In this document: in pieces, positions 45,842 through 49,300 of the stretch
How positions within the stretch are numbered: the first letter of the stretch is position 1
Layout: the number at the start of each line of letters is the position of its first letter
DNA from: a virus
Strand: one strand, 5' to 3'
DNA: 49,300 bases
Virus record (IMG/VR): IMGVR_UViG_3300044911_003293
Location: 1-49,300 of that record
Made by a program: the position numbers and the translations under genes
Notes under the pieces: generated by a model
Seen by the model: the letters and a program-made list of their open reading frames with translations, nothing else
Database searches by the model: none
What the model was told of the DNA's origin: nothing

Positions 45842-46456
45842 TTAAAATTCTAAAATAATTTCACAAATTTCTTTAATTTTTTCTTCTAAAGATCTGTGCC
45901 CTATATGCAAATATTGCTCCGCAGCATTGATTGTCATTTGTTTCTCAAAAATAACATCTAAAACTTCCGTCAGTCTTCTGTCTCTCGTAGTATTGCGATG
46001 AGCGCTTTTGTGATTTTTAAAATCTTTAAAGTTTTTTATTTGTCTCGGTTTGCTTATTTCTTCGATTGCTTGCTTTATCTTTTCAATTCTAGCTGCCGCA
46101 TTTAATTGATGTTGTGGTATAGTTCTTTCTTTTATAAAATTGCTTGATACGCTCGATATTGGCGTGCCGTCATAACTAGGTCTAGCATGATGAGACATGT
46201 GAGCAAGCTCAAAATCGTCTATATATTTGCAAGCAGCACCAAACTCTTGTTGAGTTATTATTTCTTTTTTTAAGAGCCTTTCTAAAGGGTTAATCTTGCT
46301 TGCTCCAGTTAGCCCATTTCGCATCCGATAAACAGCTATAGCTATGCCGCTTCTTCTGTAGTTTTCTAAGGCTTTATGGTTAAGATTGTCATTGCCTTTT
46401 CTGTTTTTAAAATTCTTAATTTCGTGAGAAACTTCTGTAACAAAAGATGTTTGCAT
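45842..46456 (-). CDS. 204-aa candidate regulator upstream of the late operon
   Basis: The 204-residue product is basic and helical. A middle segment (LERLLKKEIITQQEFGAACKYIDDFELAHM) and C-terminal segment (RLTEVLDVIFEKQMTINAAEQ, then HIGHRSLEEKIKEICEIIL) resemble, by pattern only, the DUF6456-type regulator proteins of alphaproteobacteria and their phages. The C-terminal part could be an HTH. It is transcribed leftward, followed by a strong terminator and then the late operon. It is therefore a candidate activator or antiterminator for late genes, but this is inference. Confidence 0.55.
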   Translation of the reverse strand: MQTSFVTEVSHEIKNFKNRKGNDNLNHKALENYRRSGIAIAVYRMRNGLTGASKINPLERLLKKEIITQQEFGAACKYIDDFELAHMSHHARPSYDGTPISSVSSNFIKERTIPQHQLNAAARIEKIKQAIEEISKPRQIKNFKDFKNHKSAHRNTTRDRRLTEVLDVIFEKQMTINAAEQYLHIGHRSLEEKIKEICEIILEF

Positions 46457-46491
46457 TTCTTTTTAAAAAATGCAGGAAAAAATCAAAATAA

Positions 46492-46519
46492 ATAATCAAG
46501 AATTAAAATAAATTGTCAA
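46492..46519 (-). promoter_or_regulatory. Putative leftward promoter for the 45842 gene
   Basis: On the minus strand TTGACA (46519-46514) is followed at 16 bases by GATTAT (46497-46492), a perfect -35 with a moderate -10. The gene starts 36 bases downstream of the -10. The rest of the gap at 46520-46616 shows no gene. Confidence 0.45.
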
Positions 46520-46616
46520 TAAATAAAAATCTCAAAATTTTTCTATTCCAAAATCCTCTCAATCAACTTTAGCTTTTCGAGATAAGGCTTACAATATTTC
46601 GGAAATTTTTTGCTTT

Positions 46617-46817
46617 TCAAACACCCAAATCTTTAAAAGTCTTTTCTACTCTATCAATAGTGCTTTGATGAATACTTTTCCTTTTTCCACTTAGAATTTC
46701 GCTGAGCGCAGGACGAGATACTTTGCTATACGCCGCAAACTGCTTTTGATTTAAGCCCGACTTTTTAAAGCGTTCAGGCCACTTTTCAATGATATATGAT
46801 TTTAAGTTATTTGTCAT
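46617..46817 (-). CDS. XRE-family HTH regulator (repressor or Cro-like)
   Basis: The 66-residue protein is a single helix-turn-helix domain: SGLNQKQFAAYSKVSRPALS (residues 20-40), then ILSGKRKSIHQSTIDRVEKTF, the pattern of Cro/CI-type DNA-binding proteins. The ATG at 46817 is preferred over a TTG codon three bases upstream. It lacks a dimerisation or cleavage domain, so it is nearer to Cro or a short repressor than to CI. Divergent transcription from the early promoter at about 47.0 kb and the repeats there suggest it controls that promoter. Confidence 0.7.
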   Translation of the reverse strand: MTNNLKSYIIEKWPERFKKSGLNQKQFAAYSKVSRPALSEILSGKRKSIHQSTIDRVEKTFKDLGV

Positions 46818-46847
46818 CAAATTGATATTGATTTATTAATTTAAAAG

Positions 46848-46875
46848 ATTTTGTCATAAAAAAGCAATTAAGTCA
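46848..46875 (-). promoter_or_regulatory. Putative promoter for the XRE gene
   Basis: On the minus strand TTGACT (46875-46870) is followed by a 16-base spacer and CAAAAT (46853-46848), four of six matches to the -10 consensus. It points towards the XRE-family gene at 46617-46817. Confidence 0.4.
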
Positions 46876-46980
46876 AGAAAAATAGTGTATGTTTCATAAT
46901 GAGACGCTAACTTTATTAACTGAGAAGCTAGATAAATAAAGGCTTAAGAAGAAAAAGAAGAATAATAATTAATGAAATTG

Positions 46981-47040
46981 TATCTTTTTCATTAATTTCA
47001 TGCTTGACATATTATTTTTTTATCTTATTATCTTTTTCAT
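46981..47040 (+). promoter_or_regulatory. Early rightward promoter with flanking operator repeats
   Basis: TTGACA (47004-47009), a 16-base spacer and TATTAT (47026-47031) make a strong sigma-70-type promoter facing the early genes. TATCTTTTTCAT occurs just upstream (46981-46992) and again overlapping the -10 (47029-47040), and ATGAAAT/ATTTCAT inverted segments lie around the first copy. This is a plausible operator pair for the XRE regulator encoded leftward at 46617. Confidence 0.6.
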
Positions 47041-47077
47041 CATCACGAATTAATTAATAAAAAAATAAAGGGGAAAT

Positions 47078-47371
47078 ATGAAAATTGAAAAAAACGCTAA
47101 AATCATCTCAATAAAAGAAGCTTCAAGATTGCTCTATTCGAATTATAATTATTATTATTGTCAGCCCGTTGCTGACATACACTATAATTTTCAGGCTCTT
47201 TTTGCAGTTTGTTCGGTAAATACAGACGATCAACGCATAGAATATCATGTGATACAAAAAAATAATTCAACAAACTGTGCTATTTATAAAAAAGAAAAAG
47301 AAGACGGCTCGGAAAAAGGATATTTTTTAAATGACGAAGAGTTTGAAAAAGAATTTTTTTCACATTCATAA
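47078..47371 (+). CDS. 97-aa first early protein, unknown
   Basis: The first gene from the strong early promoter, with a GGGG ribosome site. The 97-residue product starts KIEKNAKIISIKEASRLLYSN, has a Tyr-rich run and a C-terminal charged helix (EFEKEFFSHS). It has no recognised domain. Being transcribed first after induction, it could be an immediate-early host-interaction protein. Confidence 0.6.
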   Translation: MKIEKNAKIISIKEASRLLYSNYNYYYCQPVADIHYNFQALFAVCSVNTDDQRIEYHVIQKNNSTNCAIYKKEKEDGSEKGYFLNDEEFEKEFFSHS

Positions 47372-47375
47372 GAAT

Positions 47376-47432
47376 AACCTCCCCCTTTGGTTATGCCCCG
47401 CGCGTCATGTGCGGGTGCTGGGGGGATATAAT
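47376..47432 (+). other. GC-rich structured RNA element
   Basis: In AT-rich surroundings this stretch is markedly GC-rich. CCCGCGC (47397-47403) pairs with GTGCGGG (47409-47415) around GTCAT. Outside it CCCCC (47381-47385) can pair with GGGGG (47421-47425), and AACC (47376-47379) with GGTT (47389-47392). TATAAT at 47427-47432 follows. It lies in the early leader between two genes and is not a typical terminator because no U-run follows. Confidence 0.5.
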
Positions 47433-47453
47433 AATAAACAAAATAATAGAAAT

Positions 47454-47639
47454 ATGTTCCAACTAATCAACATCTTCACCCATGAGCCAAGAGAAATATC
47501 TTGCGGCACATATGAACAAGCTCAAAAAGTAGCTCTATATCTAGCGGCTACCGAGGGCAATTTATTTACAATTCAAAAAAAGGAGGAAACAAAATCTGAA
47601 CATCTTAATCAAGATTCAGGCCGACTATTGCCAGCCTGA
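47454..47639 (+). CDS. 61-aa protein, unknown
   Basis: The ATG at 47454 gives 61 residues (MFQLINIFTHEPREIS...). The frame is open further upstream to 47331, but that part overlaps the preceding gene and the structured RNA element, so the later start is preferred. The product has TYEQAQKVALYLAATEGNLF, resembling the helical part of the 10284-10553 product. It ends inside a hairpin (47615-47640) and just before a terminator. Confidence 0.55.
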   Translation: MFQLINIFTHEPREISCGTYEQAQKVALYLAATEGNLFTIQKKEETKSEHLNQDSGRLLPA

Positions 47640-47644
47640 ACCAT

Positions 47645-47662
47645 ATCCCTGGAGGGATTTTT
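47645..47662 (+). terminator. Rightward intrinsic terminator
   Basis: ATCCC-TGGA-GGGAT (47645-47658) is followed by TTTT. A second hairpin, TTCAGGC...GCCTGAA (47615-47640), lies directly upstream in the coding end of the 47454 gene. Together they should end or attenuate the first early transcript. Confidence 0.6.
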
Positions 47663-47721
47663 GCCTGCTAGAACAGGACTAAGTCTTCACTATCTTTTTA
47701 ACAATATTTAGACCTTATTTT

Positions 47722-47898
47722 ATGAAAAATCAAATCTTACAAAAAGTCAATGACTTTTTTCTTATCACTCTATCATTTTTAACCATCTTCTTTTTCTTAT
47801 TATGCTCTATATGCCGCGAGAAGCCTTTAGATCTCTATGCCGGAATAAAAAAAGATCTAAATAAAGAAACGGTTGTCGCGTGGTCAAACGTCAAGTAA
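47722..47898 (+). CDS. 58-aa membrane protein
   Basis: The ATG at 47722 opens 58 codons. A single hydrophobic helix (FFLITLSFLTIFFFLLCSI) occupies residues 12-30, flanked by a basic N-terminus and a charged C-terminal region. It should sit in the inner membrane. It overlaps the next frame by 19 bases. No family is recognised. Confidence 0.5.
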   Translation: MKNQILQKVNDFFLITLSFLTIFFFLLCSICREKPLDLYAGIKKDLNKETVVAWSNVK

Positions 47899-48113
47899 AA
47901 TCGACTCTTTTTCTATTTCTGATATTGATATGTATTTTTTTGAAACAATATTTATTTGTAAGCATTTTTTTAGGTATTTTCTTTGGAAAGTTTTTTTTAA
48001 AAATGTTTACTTTGTTTCTGAAAATTTTTCTAAAAAGAAGATTTCTAAAAAAAATAAACAAAAAAATTCAGGAAATGAAAAAGAGAATAGATGCTAGAAC
48101 TAAGAAGTTCTAG
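47880..48113 (+). CDS. 77-aa membrane protein with basic tail (GTG start)
   Basis: The frame starts with GTG at 47880 inside the end of the preceding gene. Residues 7-48 are very hydrophobic and Phe-rich (LFLFLILICIFLKQYLF and FLGIFFGKFFLKMF), and the remainder is a strongly basic helix (RRFLKKINKKIQEMKKR). It could be an inner-membrane protein with a nucleic-acid-binding tail. Its stop lies within the hairpin at 48089-48116. Support is moderate because the start is non-standard and composition is biased. Confidence 0.4.
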   Translation: MVKRQVKSTLFLFLILICIFLKQYLFVSIFLGIFFGKFFLKMFTLFLKIFLKRRFLKKINKKIQEMKKRIDARTKKF

Positions 48114-48116
48114 CAT
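48089..48116. other. Perfect 12-bp hairpin
   Basis: GATGCTAGAACT pairs perfectly with AGTTCTAGCATC around AAGA. It overlaps the end of the 47880 frame and is 6 bases upstream of a second, longer hairpin (48123-48171). The tandem arrangement suggests a structured untranslated RNA or a strong terminator assembly upstream of the replication genes. Confidence 0.6.
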
Positions 48117-48122
48117 CCCCTA

Positions 48123-48179
48123 TGGCCAGAGAGACTAAAATAAAAACCTTGCCGGGCCGTCTCTCTGGCCACCATTTTT
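48123..48179 (+). terminator. Long GC-rich hairpin, possible terminator or small RNA
   Basis: TGGCCAGAGAGAC (48123-48135) pairs perfectly with GTCTCTCTGGCCA (48159-48171) over a 23-base loop that itself contains CCGGGCC. Four bases later comes TTTTT (48175-48179). It could terminate early transcripts or form the end of a regulatory RNA controlling the following replication operon. Confidence 0.55.
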
Positions 48180-48201
48180 AACTTTAAATGAACGATATCG
48201 T

Positions 48202-48495
48202 ATGATGAATGTAGAAAACTTTTATTCACATGAAAATACCGCTTTTTTAATTTCAGCGATTCCTAAAAAAAAAGCAAGCAAAATAGTAATTCCCAGGAAG
48301 GTTCTTTCGTTTCGTGCATATATACGAGAACTTCAGAAAATGGATCTAGAAAGACTAGAAACAGAAAAAGAAACTGTACGCTGGAATACTATATTTAATG
48401 ACAACAGAAAGCTTCAGATCTTTCTAGATCGTGTTGAGTTCCCACTTCTAGGAATAGAAACTTGGTGTGAAAAAAATCTTAAAAAAGGAGGCTAG
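48202..48495 (+). CDS. 97-aa protein upstream of the replication gene
   Basis: The 97-residue product is basic with helical regions (AFLISAIPKKKASKIVIPRKV, then SFRAYIRELQKMDLERLETEK). It ends with CEKNLKKGG. It is separated by one base from the replication-type gene at 48497, so they are co-translated. No family is recognised; a replication accessory role is inferred from position. Confidence 0.6.
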   Translation: MMNVENFYSHENTAFLISAIPKKKASKIVIPRKVLSFRAYIRELQKMDLERLETEKETVRWNTIFNDNRKLQIFLDRVEFPLLGIETWCEKNLKKGG

Positions 48496-48496
48496 G

Positions 48497-49063
48497 ATGA
48501 CAGCAGAATATAGGGTTCTTTCTCATCGAGTATTCACTGATGAAAGACTTAGAAATTTAACTGTGGAGCATAGGTGGATTTATACTTATGCTATCTGCGG
48601 CCTGCAAAATTGTGCTCTCACACACACTGGAATTTATAAAATCGGCAGGGGTGAAATGTCAGTTGGCGCTAACATAGACATGGAAAAAACGGAACAAATT
48701 ATTGATTTTTTCAATAAAGAAGTGCCTAGCCTGCTTCAATATGACATTGCCAATCATATGATATATCTTCCTTCTTTTTTAAAATATTCTATGCGCTACG
48801 GCTACACGAAAAAGGGAGTATCTTTGATTTCGGCAATTCACAAAGATTTCAAAAGATATGGAAATAAAGCTCCTGAATTTTTTAATTCTTTAGTTTTTTT
48901 GTATGAAAAAGATATTCAAGAATCTTTTTTAATGCTCTCAGAAAAAGATAAAAATTTTCAATATTACAAGAACACTTTGGAAAAACTTTTTTCTTCAAAA
49001 CCTTCAACAGAAGTAAAAGTTAATTTTAGTGAAAAAATAAATCAAAATAAATTGCAATTTTGA
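48497..49063 (+). CDS. Phage replication-initiator-like winged-helix protein
   Basis: A strong AAGGAGG precedes the ATG at 48497; the open frame extends to 48467 but that part is the end of the previous gene. The 188-residue product begins TAEYRVLSHRVFTDERLRNL, followed by RWIYTYAICGLQNC and a segment with GIYKIGRGEMSVGANIDMEKTEQI, the pattern of the N-terminal winged-helix domain of phage replisome organisers and DnaD-like proteins. An acidic-basic C-terminus follows. It lies directly upstream of the origin-like region. A second winged-helix replication protein is at 1055. Confidence 0.6.
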   Translation: MTAEYRVLSHRVFTDERLRNLTVEHRWIYTYAICGLQNCALTHTGIYKIGRGEMSVGANIDMEKTEQIIDFFNKEVPSLLQYDIANHMIYLPSFLKYSMRYGYTKKGVSLISAIHKDFKRYGNKAPEFFNSLVFLYEKDIQESFLMLSEKDKNFQYYKNTLEKLFSSKPSTEVKVNFSEKINQNKLQF

Positions 49064-49075
49064 TTTATTTTAAAG

Positions 49076-49166
49076 TTATTAACAATTTTATTAACAGCCC
49101 CAAAATGAGACGAGGCTACATGCTCTAGTTTCCTTAAATTTTTCTAAGGAAGCATTACTTCCTTAG
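49076..49166 (+). other. Origin-like AT-rich region with DnaA-box-like repeats
   Basis: TTATTAACA occurs twice (49076-49084 and 49088-49096), each differing from the DnaA consensus TTATCCACA at two positions. It is followed by GAGACGAGGCTAC and a set of TTCCTTA/TAAGGAA repeats forming two overlapping hairpins (one perfect: CTAAGGAAG-CATTA-CTTCCTTAG at 49144-49166). The region lies between two replication proteins on the circle. It is a candidate replication origin, although the repeats could instead be regulatory. Confidence 0.45.
49144..49166 (+). terminator. Hairpin downstream of the replication gene
   Basis: Perfect 9-bp stem CTAAGGAAG/CTTCCTTAG with a 5-base loop, followed by TTTATATTTATATT. 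It may terminate the upstream operon before the small-gene cluster, which would need its own promoter in the AT-rich stretch beyond. Confidence 0.45.
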
Positions 49167-49173
49167 TTTATAT

Positions 49174-49300
49174 TTATATTTATATTTTTTAGGGTTTAAG
49201 GGATTTTTTTATGAAAAAAATAAATAATGTAGAATTAAAATTTAAAATCATTGATTTTTTGATTCAGCAATATTCGCTCGCTAACATGAGTGAAGAAGAG
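49174..49300. repeat. Terminal direct repeat, right copy
   Basis: Exact copy of bases 1-127. It closes the circle between 49173 and 1. Confidence 0.95.
49211..49300 (+). CDS. Partial second copy of the first gene
   Basis: The first 30 codons of the protein that is complete at 38-283. It is cut by the end of the window because of the circular overlap and is not a separate gene. Confidence 0.9.
   Translation, partial: MKKINNVELKFKIIDFLIQQYSLANMSEEE

Noticed and set aside
47331-47453. Upstream in-frame extension of the 47454 gene
   Set aside because: It overlaps the preceding gene and the GC-rich RNA element, and the peptide there is low quality; the ATG at 47454 gives a compact protein.
47873-48097. 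Alternative frame overlapping the 47880 gene
   Set aside because: It is Ser/Phe/Lys-rich, is offset from the upstream gene without coupling, and overlaps a more hydrophobic frame that looks like a membrane protein.
1-49300. CRISPR array, insertion sequence or rRNA
   Set aside because: No regularly spaced repeat-spacer pattern, transposase or rRNA-like sequence was seen on either strand.

Overview
The window reads as one complete temperate, short-tailed (podovirus-like) phage genome, assembled as a circle. Bases 1-127 are repeated exactly as the last 127 bases (49174-49300), so the unique genome is 49,173 bp. The DNA is AT-rich (roughly one third G+C by eye). A two-component spanin pair (an inner-membrane protein plus a lipoprotein) implies a Gram-negative host. 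The short integrase and the 204-aa regulator-like protein have a proteobacterial, possibly alphaproteobacterial, flavour, but the sequence does not name the host.

Layout. (1) A switch region at about 46.6-47.05 kb has a small XRE-type repressor read leftward and a strong rightward promoter flanked by a repeated 12-mer. (2) A rightward early block runs from 47.08 kb across the circle junction to 15.09 kb. Its order is: small membrane and unknown genes with strong RNA hairpins; a replication-type protein (48497-49063); an origin-like stretch with two DnaA-box-like 9-mers; very small genes; a second replication protein (1055-1858); a formyltransferase-family enzyme; a ParA ATPase with a ribbon-helix-helix (RHH) partner and 8-bp repeats; and a recombination module of Bet/RecT annealase, DUF3268-type zinc protein, YqaJ/lambda-Exo nuclease, SSB and a RusA-like resolvase. 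The resolvase appears to have been interrupted by an HNH homing endonuclease. (3) A leftward integrase pair (11.28-12.21 kb) sits inside the early block. (4) A leftward late block runs from 45.70 to 15.17 kb: terminase small subunit, two beta-rich putative capsid-surface proteins, terminase large subunit, portal, tRNA-Thr(TGT), scaffold, major capsid, T7-like tail tube and nozzle, gp13-like, gp14-like and larger internal proteins, a 2325-residue polyvalent protein, a fibre locus with several related genes, and a lysis cassette (membrane proteins, Rz/Rz1 spanins, DUF5675 protein).

How it fits together. The early genes would replicate and recombine the genome. The integrase and the ParA/RHH unit give two possible ways of being inherited in the prophage state, by integration or as a partitioned plasmid. 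The repressor region would choose between early and lysogenic expression. Four intrinsic terminators and several hairpins divide the long leftward late region into expression blocks. The best candidates for new biology are the ParA/RHH repeats, the giant protein with regularly spaced FFQ(S/G)-type motifs and an HELGH zinc site, the phage-borne formyltransferase, the disrupted resolvase, the tRNA that abuts the portal stop codon, and the structured RNA elements upstream of the replication genes.
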